From Parapristionchus giblindavisi (taxonomy: Eukaryota; Nematoda; Chromadorea; Rhabditida; Diplogasteridae), in assembly GCA_943737045.1 (NCBI GenBank), contig CALSFV010000028.1, positions 992,001 through 1,056,000 on the forward strand: 64,000 nucleotides of DNA, read 5' to 3'. Below are positions 9,941 through 17,895 of the stretch, one piece after another. Made by a program: the position numbers and the translations under genes. Under the pieces are notes generated by a model. That model had not been told where the DNA came from. It did not search any database and saw nothing but the letters and a program-made list of their open reading frames with translations. Position 1 is the first letter of the stretch; every line of letters begins with the position of its first letter.

Positions 9941-12106
9941 TCGTACACCGCAAAGGTGTTTCAACAAGTACAAAGTGTTCGAGTGCAAGAAACAATATGT
10001 GAGAGAATAAAATTATTAAAAGAGAGGTGGATGGGGATGGGGGGGGGGAAGGTGAGAGATCAATTGATCACGCCTTCTGTTTTTGCACAATGTGCATCTT
10101 GCTTCCTTTTTTCACAACCGTAATTCGCTAGATAATATGAAAAAAATAAACTGCATCATTTACAAACAGAAAAAAGTCAATTTCGCAATGCTCCTATGAA
10201 CTGCTATATTTAACACTTTTGAGTTAAAATAGTTCAAAATCTGACAAATATGTTCTTGTGTACACTTTTTTCTCTGTGCGCAATGCATGTTTTTAGATAT
10301 CGACGAATGTAAATCCCCTGAGGCGTGCTGCAATGCCAACGTCAGCTGTACCGGAAGTGCTTGTGTTCAGGTAGTTTATACAATTTGCATTAAAGTGATT
10401 CCTCAACCTAATTTGAAACTTTCCCCTCTGGCCATACTCTCTCACTTTCTTTGTCTGCGAGAGACCGGTGACAGAGCGGACAGTCTCGAATTAGCTCGGG
10501 ATTTGCATTAAAAGGGACTCACACCTTTGTCAAATTTATTTTCAAGGGTCTACGCCCTCTCGTTGTTAGAGAATAGAGAAATAGTGTGCGCAATGAAGAG
10601 GTCATTGACTTGTAGCAATCCAAATTTTCATAATTGCAGTGCCAAAACCTGCCAGGATCGTTCTCGTGCACCTCCCCAGAGATTTACTGCGGAAAGGTAG
10701 ACCGCAACACCTGCAAATGTCAAGGTAATAGTTTATTTATTTATTTATTTATGTATTTATGCTTTTATTCAGTTAAAAGATGCATATTGAAGGATAAAGC
10801 ATTAAATTAATAATTCTAATAATAAACTTGATAAAAATATTTCCAGAACTCCAGTGTCCGAGAACTACTTCGTGGTATTACACTTGCGAGGGCACCATCA
10901 AGAACGTTGGGTCAACCGAATCGAATCGTATCTGCTCCCGCATCATTAAGGAAGGAATATACATGTCTTTTGAGAGCGAACGAGTGCGTTGAAAAATTTT
11001 TAAAATTGCTGAAAATATGCCTATTATAATAATTTATCTACTCTAAAAATGGGCAAATTTGCCGAACACATGTTTATTATAATAATTTATGTACTCCCGA
11101 GACACGATAGCAATTTAGTGAACAATAGTTATCAAAGATATTATAATTAAATATTAGGGGGTGTATATTATTAGGGACAACTTATTATTATCATTAAATT
11201 ATTATTGAATATTAGGGACAACTGGTAATTGGGAGTATAATCGGGCTGTTCATTTGCCCAACACTTATTTTACAGAATCTATTCGACTTCGCATCGCGAA
11301 TGAAATGTGATTGCTGTTTCTTGGAAAAACAACCGGACGACCTTACAATGAATCCTGTCTTCAATTATTTCGGTCCTTGCGTGGGTACGCGCATTGATAT
11401 TCAAAAACGGCAAAAGCAAAAGTCTATCCACTAAAACCGTACAGATGTATATGGATTTATTCGGAACTTTCGATTAGGATCGCACTTTTACTTGATCTTT
11501 TCAGAGGCAGGAAAAGAGAGTCAAGTGAAATGCCCCGAGGGATCGATTGCGAAGACGGATGAGGCCGGAGTCTATTGTACGATTAGAGCCAAACCAGAAA
11601 TGACACCCACGTAAGAATTTTTTTTTATTTAAAAAAATATATATATATTTGATACACCCCGTGACAGGTGTGACAGCAGATACAGCAGTGTTAGGCGCAG
11701 TTTTATTATAATAACAATATTAGGAACTTGGGGACGGTGACTGGATCCTTGAAGCATTCACCTAATGTATTATTGGGGTTTTCTTCTAACGAATTGGTTG
11801 TGCGCGAATTTTAAAGAGACTGACACCTTTGTCAACGGTCTCTTCAACGCTCCACGCTCTCTCGTTGTTAGAGAACAGAGAAATAGTGTGCGCAATGAAG
11901 AGACCGTTGAGGTTTCGCTCCCTTTAAAACATAAAACTACTAAAAAGTTTATTAATTAAAAATATTTCAGACTTCCGGTTGGAAAATCGATAACCGGCGA
12001 GCCGATGGAGGTTGAAGGAATGTGTACGAAGTTCATTGAAGGAAAAACCAAACGTGTCTATAACTCCAATACTGACACAATCAATGAATATGAATACAAC
12101 GCATAG
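100..12106 (+). CDS. Multi-EGF extracellular matrix-type protein, 3' part of gene (29 exons)
   Basis: I recognise tandem EGF and calcium-binding EGF modules, so this is a secreted or cell-surface protein of fibrillin/fibulin/MUA-3-like architecture; the exact orthologue is not known. Exons: 100-175, 528-583, 820-889, 1064-1138, 1536-1650, 1760-1868, 2172-2272, 2525-2671, 2993-3064, 3226-3343, 4112-4255, 4450-4584, 5090-5218, 5809-5913, 6071-6153, 6249-6333, 6525-6619, 6926-7027, 7446-7535, 8095-8214, 8749-8830, 9187-9300, 9725-9871, 10297-10370, 10640-10724, 10847-10983, 11276-11384, 11505-11610, 11971-12106 (TAG at 12104). Every junction is GT-AG and every phase fits, giving about 1004 residues. 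The first visible exon enters mid-codon after a TTCAG acceptor, so the N-terminus and signal peptide lie upstream of the window. No transmembrane segment is seen in the C-terminal exons. The splice model is strong; the family name beyond 'EGF protein' is inference. Confidence 0.85.
607..727. mobile_element. Family A hairpin MITE in EGF intron 2
   Basis: Begins TTAAAGGGAGCGTAACCTC and ends with its inverse GAGGTTACGCTCCCTTTAA. The centre contains the CTCTCGTTGTTAAAGAACAG core found in all family A copies. No coding capacity. Confidence 0.85.
904..1012. mobile_element. Family B hairpin MITE in EGF intron 3
   Basis: TTAAAGGCACTCCTCGAGCT start, an inverted AGCTCG...GTGTG end, and the family B CTCTGGCAACGCTCTCTCG core. 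Degenerate at its 3' end. Confidence 0.7.
1413..1535. mobile_element. Family A hairpin MITE abutting EGF exon 5
   Basis: A diverged A copy whose terminal CTCTTTAA plus the next G (1535) makes the acceptor used by exon 5. The hairpin core CTCTCGTTGTTAGAGAACAG is intact. Confidence 0.8.
1897..2121. mobile_element. Adjoining family A and family B hairpins in EGF intron 6
   Basis: An A copy (1897-2016) runs directly into a B copy (from about 2013); the CTTTAAAGGCACACC junction shares the TTTAAA. Both retain inverted arms. Confidence 0.8.
2690..2969. mobile_element. Family C element followed by family B hairpin in EGF intron 8
   Basis: The C element (about 2690-2843) has a TAATCCACAGCACATAAGAC arm and a TGGGTTACACTTTTTTCTCT end, with GTGTTAAATATAA palindromic interior. 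The B hairpin follows at about 2855-2969 and ends in GTGGCTTTAAG. Confidence 0.7.
3344..4111. other. Long EGF intron 10 with a dispersed repeat
   Basis: Contains the stretch AACTGGTAATTGGGAGTATA (3529 on), which recurs at 11219 on in intron 26, and a GAATGAGAACCGATATGATAA to CAACCGACCTAG segment that resembles 35110-35265 and 61600-61670. No exon was found. Confidence 0.5.
4271..4400. mobile_element. GTGGCCGTATG hairpin MITE in EGF intron 11
   Basis: Ends TGGCCGTGTGAAAGAAC and GTTCTTGCATACGGCCACA are imperfect inverses and flank inverted TTTTCCGGGAAA segments. A related fragment is near 5960-6030. Confidence 0.6.
4681..5000. mobile_element. Family C element and family N hairpin remnants in EGF intron 12
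   Basis: A C-type element at about 4681-4808 (TGTACTCCACAGCACGCAAG) is followed by CTCTGGTATTGCAAAACTTG and repeated AAGTCTACTTCAAGTG motifs of family N (compare 9329-9489). Confidence 0.6.
5219..5808. other. EGF intron 13 with a family B hairpin
   Basis: The B hairpin spans about 5645-5763 (TTAAAGGCACACCCGAGTTA ... GATGTGCCTT). The preceding 420 bases show no exon or clear repeat. Confidence 0.6.
6654..6812. mobile_element. Family E AGGGAAT-rich MITE in EGF intron 17
   Basis: Inverted GGAATTATTCC-type stretches on either side of an AGGGAATAACGGG centre. Related copies are at 8318-8720, 14829-15010 and 62062-62237. Confidence 0.55.
7050..7270. mobile_element. Family B hairpin nested in a family C element (EGF intron 18)
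   Basis: The B copy (7118-7237) interrupts C-type sequence: GTGTTAAATATACC before it and ATCACAGGTCTTGTGCTGTG after it. Confidence 0.7.
7547..7913. mobile_element. hAT-like MITE with GCGGGCCCGC palindromes, copy 1
   Basis: 367 bp, ends TAGGGTTGGC and GCCAACTCTA, flanked by a perfect 8-bp duplication ATGATAAC (7539-7546 and 7914-7921). TAG-type ends with 8-bp duplications are the mark of hAT transposons. It contains nine GCGGGCCCGC palindromes, most extended to TTGCGGGCCCGCAA, and no transposase. It sits in EGF intron 19, starting 11 bases after the exon. Confidence 0.9.
8318..8720. mobile_element. Family E MITE interrupted by a family F element (EGF intron 20)
   Basis: Outer family E arms (CAGAAAATTCCCTAGCTAAG ... 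TTAGCTAGGGAATTTTCTG) are split by a 214-bp family F insert (8403-8616). The insert begins TGTCCGTATAAAATGTACTT and ends with the inverse, and is flanked by ATAT on both sides. Confidence 0.75.
9329..9492. mobile_element. Family N palindromic MITE in EGF intron 22
   Basis: Ends CTCTGGTATTTCGAAACTT and AAGTTTTGAAATACCAGAG are near-perfect inverses. The interior repeats AAGTAGACTT/AAGTCTACTT around a TGACGTCA centre. Confidence 0.8.
9609..9724. mobile_element. Family B hairpin MITE abutting EGF exon 23
   Basis: TTAAAGCGACACCCCAAGCT start and TATGGTGTGTCTTTAA end. The final TTTAA plus G (9724) is the only acceptor that keeps exon 23 in frame. Confidence 0.8.
9995..10085. repeat. Dispersed repeat shared with 50515-50600
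   Basis: A stretch beginning GAGAATAAAATTATTAAAAG and ending ATCAATTGATCACGCCTTCT is almost identical at 50524-50597. The G-run differs in length. Confidence 0.7.
10390..10610. mobile_element. Family B hairpin followed by degenerate family A (EGF intron 24)
   Basis: B arms at 10390-10511, then an A-like right half with the CTCTCGTTGTTAGAGAATAG core. They join at a shared TTAAAAGGG. Confidence 0.65.
11640..11927. mobile_element. EGF intron 28: dispersed fragment and family A hairpin
   Basis: GATACACCCCGTGACAGGTG (near 11653) recurs near 48716. A family A copy occupies 11811-11927. Confidence 0.65.
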
Positions 12107-12572
12107 GCATTTTAACGATAAACATTCATTCCAAATAAACCTATTTGTGTACGGTGGCAACGCAAATAACAGCCCTCCGGCTAACATATGTGTATCACTT
12201 TACAAATTACATTTGAACAACTTTATCAGCTGTGGCCGTATGCAAGAATTTCCAAATAATAAAAACGTTATAGAATTTTTAAAATCAACCGATTTGACTT
12301 TGCTGCACAAATAAGAAATGATAACACAGTAATGATCATCGACCACATTTTTATTTAAAGACTTACGACCACTGTAATTTTTAATGCACGAAACGCGTAA
12401 TTTTTCACAGGATATAATCAGCGAAATGTGAAATATGAAATCAGATTAGTAAAAACAACAAATCACGCTAGGAATCGTGATAATAAACGCGTGAGCAAGC
12501 GTGATATTATAAACTTGAACAGAAAATAAACCATGTTACCACAGAAATAAAGGGTAGGAAAATATCAGCAGA
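12107..12572. other. Intergenic stretch between the EGF and receptor genes
   Basis: About 470 bases holding the 3' UTR of the EGF gene. Around 12230-12245 there is a fragment resembling the TGTGGCCGTATGCAAGAA end of the hairpin at 4271-4400. No further exon was seen. Confidence 0.4.
12134..12139 (+). terminator. Poly(A) signal AATAAA for the multi-EGF gene
   Basis: Canonical AATAAA lies 28 bases after the TAG stop. A second AATAAA is at 12258-12263. Position fits the end of the upstream gene. Confidence 0.5.
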
Positions 12573-12595
12573 ATGAGAGATACTCAAGTAAGTAT

Positions 12596-12686
<91 letters not shown>

Positions 12687-15600
12687 TATAAATGTTCATA
12701 ATCACATTAATAACACAGGGAAGAGGGGAGATGGATTTCCGTCGCTTATACGCGAAGTATACCAGGAATGTAATGTCGCATAATCCTGAATACAGTTCAT
12801 CAATACTTTCACAGCAGGCAATGCAATTTTTTATCAATTAATCCATACTTTACGATTCTTTTGTTCGATTAAACATTTTATTTGCTCTTTTATTGTTATA
12901 GGCTCTACACGATCTTGAATCTCTTAATACTTTTTCCGTCGTATATACGGGGTATGTGATCAATATTTTCCTAAGGATTTGCTACATGCGATTTGAAAGA
13001 GAATGAGAGAACATTGGCAGAGCCTAGCTGATAAAGAATGGTTCCTGCACTCAAGGCAAATTCTCCTAGAGATAGGTTGTCTAACTGGGCTACCACAGAG
13101 AAAGATTAGCTTACTCCAAACTCTCTCTCTATAGACATGTGAAATAGTAATCTCTCACTTGAGATAGTCACGGTATCTGGGGTAAGCTAACAAAGTTTTC
13201 TCAAATATAAGAAAATTTTTCTTTAATTTCCGCATATTTGATAGCCTATCGCTCAAATATGGGAGAGTTTTGCCGTCAGTGTGATTTTTGCGAGATTGCA
13301 AGATTCCCCAAGTAAGCATGACAGTGGGCCAATAAACCAGATTACTATTCAAATTGGGGAATGCAATTTTCAGACTCTTAATAATAATGAGATGGTTTTT
13401 TAGGAACTTTTTAGGTCCAATATTTTTCTTAGGTTTTTTATCTATGTTATTCTAAGAATGAGATAGACAGACTATGATACAAATTTTGTAGTGTGAATCA
13501 ACAAGGTAATGAATGAAATATAGAATCATCGCTGATTGCATCCTTCTCAAGCACGTGCGCTCACTTACACAACAAAATTATCTCCTCCGACTCCCCTTCT
13601 CCTATGAGCTCTTGGGTTACGGTAGTTCAGACTATCGGGTTACGGTAGTTCGGATGAATTGGGTTACGGTAGTTCAAACTGTAGCCGGCATTGAGCACAC
13701 TATTGCGCTAGTACTCAATGTCGCCCTGCTTCTAATGGTTCGCAAAAGACGGTCCGACAAGGTTACCCCCAGTTTTCGTCTAGTCATTATTGTATTCGCC
13801 ACACATGGTCTTCTTTTCACGTTGTCGTTCTTCCTCAACCTTACGGTAAGCGTTGTTAAGGTATCTCAGTATTGGACCGTTCCAGGCGCATATTTTTCTC
13901 GGCGGCAACTTCATAATTCCCTTGTTCAATCCACTGGCCTATTTACTGCCAAAATGGATGCGTGACCTGTCACTGATGATTGCCTGTGTCTGTGTGTTTC
14001 TGATGTGGCAGTTAATCTCCGGACCTTGCATCATGCAGTATCTCGTGCTAACCAGGTTCATAATTAATCACTTCTTAAATGTAATATTTTTGAAAATTTG
14101 TTTACGCTTGTGAATTTATTTTTAAAATTGCTAGTTTTGATTCTACAATAGAATTCTGGTAAAAATTTCGAGAACGTTGATGGAAACTAATCATTTCCTT
14201 CAGAAATCGCATGCCATTGCTCAATAGATTCATTTTTGCCTACTCTATACCCTTTGTTTTCTTATTGATGGACATGGTCAGTGACATAATATCGCCTTTT
14301 ATCGCTTTTGAAAACACAATTTCAGAGGATGTCGATAAATATAATTCCTACTGAATATTACTCAAAGATATTTGCGGAGATTATAAGAAAAGCATTTGGC
14401 ATAGACAGTGGCAGTACGTTATTAGCGTATGGATGTCCCATATCTGCAGATCCAAATAACGTGAGCAAATTTTCATGATTTTTTTTAAAATTTAGGTTGA
14501 TGATCTGATATGAATATGCCGAATGTCAGTTTTGTGTGGTGTATAACGACTCAATCAACACCTATTTTTCTCAAGCACGCTAAAAAATCATACGTTTTCC
14601 CTTAAAAATCCTCAAAACATCACTGAACTTCATATTTTAATATTTTTTAAATCAAAAAATTTAAAAATCTTAATACTGATGCGTTCCCGTAGATCATTCT
14701 AAATTTTCAGAATAATCGATCGATGATTGCGATTATTATCTATAACACTGTACCGACAATTACTATTAGTTATGTAGTTTTCATAACGTTCATGCTCAAG
14801 GTAAAATTGTACCGACACAAACAAAATTTAATGACTAACTTGCCCAGAGAGGGGAATTATTCCCAGTCAAGTAGTGCAATAACCCTTATATGAATGTGAA
14901 TTTCTGATAGCAAGGAAATTCCCCGTCATATTAGGGGGTTATTTCCTTAGATACGATTGAATTATTCCCATTTGGTACTTTAGTCAGGGATTTTTTTTCA
15001 ATACGCAGACAAGAACAATTATGTATATGACTCTCATTTTACAGATACGATACTTTCTCAGTGCGTACGGTATCCGATTTAGTTTACGGACAATCGCAAT
15101 GCAGAGGGAATTTTTTCGAATGCAAATACTGCAGGTTAAAACGTTAAAATAGTAAAAAAACTGTATCCGTTTTATGTCATTTTACTTTTCCCCGAGAAAT
15201 TTGTTACTTTTCTCTTCGAACTCGACGTCAAACCTACATGCACTACTACTACCCATTCAAGGCTATAATAGTAAATATTATTATAATTATAGTGTTTTAT
15301 TCCCTTACTGATGTCATCACTTCCGCCTTTCATCGTATTTCTTGGAGTTATTACTCAATACGACCTTGGACTGGCATCGTTGTCTATTACATTCACGGTG
15401 TTTTTAGTTCCGATAATGCAGGTTTAACAAAGTCTACTGTTCTCTTAAAGGGTACCCCGGTCTAATTTTACCCTCCGATATGGCAGCACTCTCTCGTTAA
15501 CAAAGAATGCGAGAGAGCACTGCCAGAATGGGGAGTTTCAAATGAGCCAGAATGTGACTTTAATTGATGTTAATCTATATATAGACGAAGCGGCCGAAAT

Positions 15601-15788
15601 ACCATAGGGCACATTCTAAACTTTATAGATAAAAAATCTTTTGCATCTAATGTGCATGCAAATATAAACTCATACATCTATTAATGTTATTGATTGTATT
15701 GATTCTCAATTCCTTGCAGACTTCAATGCTTCTCTTATTCGTTCGTAGAGGTGGTCGGTCTGTGCAATCGACTGCGACCGTGGAATAA
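12573..15788 (+). CDS. Seven-transmembrane serpentine receptor (nematode chemoreceptor type)
   Basis: Proposed exons: 12573-12587 (ATG), 12719-12817, 12902-12951, 13626-13845, 13886-14055, 14204-14276, 14326-14460, 14711-14800, 15045-15134, 15293-15421, 15720-15788 (TAA). Total is 380 codons with consistent phases. From 13626 onward the exons encode successive hydrophobic segments, for example HTIALVLNVALLLMV, LVIIVFATHGLLF, FIIPLFNPLAYLL, MIACVCVFLM, FIFAYSIPFVFLLM, TITISYVVFITFML, CFIPLLMSSLPPFIVFLG and LASLSITFTVFLVPIM. They are separated by basic loops and the gene ends in a short cytoplasmic tail. The order of segments and the late I/FxPxxxSxxP-type helix resemble the Str/Srh chemoreceptor superfamily, which would act as a G-protein-coupled receptor in the plasma membrane. 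The first three exons are less certain; one junction needs a GC donor at 12818. It lies 467 bases downstream of the EGF gene on the same strand, with no sign of a shared function. Confidence 0.72.
12593..12690. repeat. (TTTA)n microsatellite in receptor intron 1
   Basis: About 95 bases of near-perfect TTTA tetranucleotide repeat directly after the proposed first donor. Shorter TTTA/AAAT tracts recur at 31-44, 3197-3222, 9909-9941 and 10731-10752. Confidence 0.9.
13614..13675 (+). repeat. Triple GGGTTACGGTAGTTC direct repeat at an exon start
   Basis: The 15-base unit starts at 13614, 13637 and 13661, at 23- and 24-base spacing. The first copy supplies the TAG acceptor (ends 13625) I propose for receptor exon 4. 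Copies 2 and 3 are inside the coding exon and repeat the peptide VTVV. Confidence 0.7.
14829..15010. mobile_element. Family E MITE in receptor intron
   Basis: AGAGGGGAATTATTCCCAGT and related AGGGGGTTATTTCC blocks resemble the other AGGGAAT copies. Lies between receptor exons at 14800 and 15045. Confidence 0.5.
15445..15563. mobile_element. Family B hairpin in the last receptor intron
   Basis: TTAAAGGGTACCCCGGTCTA start, inverse AGCCAGAATGTGACTTTAA end, and the GCAGCACTCTCTCG core. Confidence 0.75.
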
Positions 15789-15789
15789 A
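15784..15789 (+). terminator. Poly(A) signal overlapping the receptor stop codon
   Basis: AATAAA overlaps the TAA stop (15786-15788) of the receptor gene, and two more AATAAA-like hexamers follow within about 25 bases before an (ATT)n tract. Confidence 0.4.
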
Positions 15790-15871
15790 AATCAAGGAAA
15801 TAAATACAATAAATAAAAAAATATTATTATTATTATTAAAGGAGTTCTGATGGAGAAGTTAAAACGAACAA

Positions 15872-15992
15872 TTAAAGGGAGTGTGACCTCTCTCAATGGC
15901 CTCTTCATTGGGCACACTATTTCTCTGTTCTCTAACAACGAGAGAGCGTAGGCCGTTGAAGAGACCGTTGACAAGGGTTTCGGTACCTTTAA
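15872..15992. mobile_element. Family A hairpin downstream of the receptor gene
   Basis: TTAAAGGGAGTGTGACCTCT start and AAGGGTTTCGGTACCTTTAA end with the standard core. An (ATT)n tract at 15824-15838 precedes it. Confidence 0.8.
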
Positions 15993-16199
15993 GCAGTTTT
16001 AACGGATCTCTAAAAATCAGAATAATACATCAATCCATGGTACTACGATATTGTTATCGAACATTTTTATTCGCATTCTCAATGACAGAAAGAGAATTAT
16101 GTGTCCCTGACTTACTCTTCTGCGCCTAGTGCTGATAAGATAAATGTAAATGTAAATGTCTGTATTATATATCTATTCAAGCAAAGTGGTACTTGATGT

Positions 16200-16290
16200 T
16201 AGACCAACCAAATAAATGAACCTTATATATAATTATATATATTATATTATTATTATATATATATATTATATTATATTATATATATATATA
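16200..16290. repeat. (TA)n-rich low-complexity tract
   Basis: About 80 bases of TATATA/ATTATA. The flanks 15993-16200 and 16290-16563 show no feature. Confidence 0.7.
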
Positions 16291-16565
16291 ATCATTTTAT
16301 GTTTTATAACTTAATTATTCTTTGCGTTTATCATCGGTTATTGGATAATTCTTTATTAACATTTTATTTTAAACACTATAAACAATTCTCTACTCATTAT
16401 GATTATCGATCTTTGCAAGATTCAAAAGACGCAAAACGATTGATCGTGCAGAAGGATGCGAAGTATTCGCAAGGATATATTCGAGAGTAGGAATGGTAGA
16501 AGACAAGGAGGGGAGCTTAAAATTAAATAATTTATGATCATTTGAATTTGTCCCTTCTCGATATA

Positions 16566-17503
16566 CAGGGTGCGGCAGAATTATGGAAACACGACCTAAT
16601 TCATTTCGCAGTGGTTTTTCATCGTTTTGTGCGTTTCCCCGGCGCTCTTGAAATAATTTCATTGAAATTCACCATTATGAGCCTCTAGTATCTGCGTTTG
16701 GCGCTGATTGCTTTCCATTCAGTGAAATGGCACGCCCTAGAATAGATGCCTGTCCTTCTGGCTCGCACTGCGTTGGCGGAGCACATGGTGACGCTTTCTT
16801 TGATAAGACGCTGTTCGCAGTGGAACAATCGTACAACCCCCAAAACGATAAGAGATGGTAGAGGACTCCTATGAAGCGGATGAGAGTTGAATGGAGGCTC
16901 TCTTCCTCGTAAAGTCATGGTTTTGGCTGACCTCTGTGTCATCGGCCGGAATCTCCAGGTTTTCGTCAATCCTGGAGCCAATATGAACTAGGATAACAAC
17001 CTGTAATAGATGAAAATGGATTGTCTGGGTCCCGGGGCCAAGCGCCACTTTGGGAACATGCATCGGAGCAAAAATAAAAAAATCGGCACCGACTCACAAG
17101 GCAAAGATTGTGAATGCCTGGCTCAAGACCCCGCTTTCACTCCTTCACCCGCTCCTCGGAATGGCCTCCTACTCTCCCGATCTCAAACCCCTCGACCATT
17201 TTATGTGATCATTTCTTGAGGGCAATACTTGTGCTCGTCCCAACTCGAATCTGGAGTCGCTCAAGAAGGCCCTTCTCTGGGAATAGGACAGAATACTCCT
17301 AAAATACCCTTCCGCCACCGTCGTTTTCACCAATACCGTTTGAAGCTAGTTATTGACGCGAAAGGAGGCAGAATTAAGAAGTTAACACAGATTGTTGTTG
17401 ATATGATAGTAGTTGATAAAATATTATATGTTGAACCGATTTGCGCAATACATGTGATCAGGGGAGATCAAAGATCGTGTTTCCATAATTCTGCCGCACC
17501 CTG
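16566..17503. mobile_element. Degenerate Tc1/mariner-superfamily transposon
   Basis: Inverted ends CAGGGTGCGGCAGAATTATG and CATAATTCTGCCGCACCCTG are flanked by TA (16564-16565, 17504-17505). The plus strand carries a broken transposase: a SPDLKPLDHFM-like motif near 17175-17205, followed in another frame by CARPNSNLESLKKALLWE, both typical of the mariner catalytic C-terminus. Stops and frameshifts make it inactive. The strand of the remnant is plus. Confidence 0.85.
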
Positions 17504-17895
17504 TACATACGAATGGTTATTGTTAGAATAAAGAGGTTGCCAAAAATCAAAAAGGCAATTTTGCACTCTCATTTTTGCACACTCTCTCGTACTCTCTCTC
17601 TCTGTCAGTGAAAACAGTATAAAAATAAGAGAACGTGCAAAAGTTATGGAGCAAATTTACCATTTTGATTTTTGGCAAGATTCTTATTATGACCTTTCTT
17701 ATACGTAATAATTAATTGTTAGAAATACTGTCAATTTTTTGTTCATTGTAGGTGAGCAACAAGTATAACGAAGGAATTGATGAAACAGATATAATTATTA
17801 GTGACGGTCATGTATCAACCCCTTTATGTCATTCTTTTTAGTGTTACGTATTGCTTGACGGAGTAAAGAATAAGAATAATATGAATCCCGCTTAC
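17504..17895. other. Region expected to hold the 3' end of the ZYG-11-like gene
   Basis: After the donor at 17895 every candidate acceptor on the minus strand leads to a stop within a few codons, so a tiny last exon is likely here, but I cannot choose between the AAG at about 17867-17869 and others. The TTTTTGGCAA...TTGCCAAAAA inverted stretch at 17536-17690 looks like a small MITE. Confidence 0.3.

Larger units (their letters stand above)
10297..12106 (+). other. C-terminal region of the multi-EGF protein (exons 24-29)
   Basis: Exon 24 opens with a last DIDEC motif followed by a double-Cys sequence, and exon 25 completes a Cys-rich module. Exons 26-29 form a C-terminal domain with scattered cysteines (KCDCCFLEK, GVYCTIRAK) that I do not recognise. 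It ends at a TAG at 12104 with no hydrophobic anchor. A poly(A) signal follows 28 bases after the stop. Confidence 0.75.
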
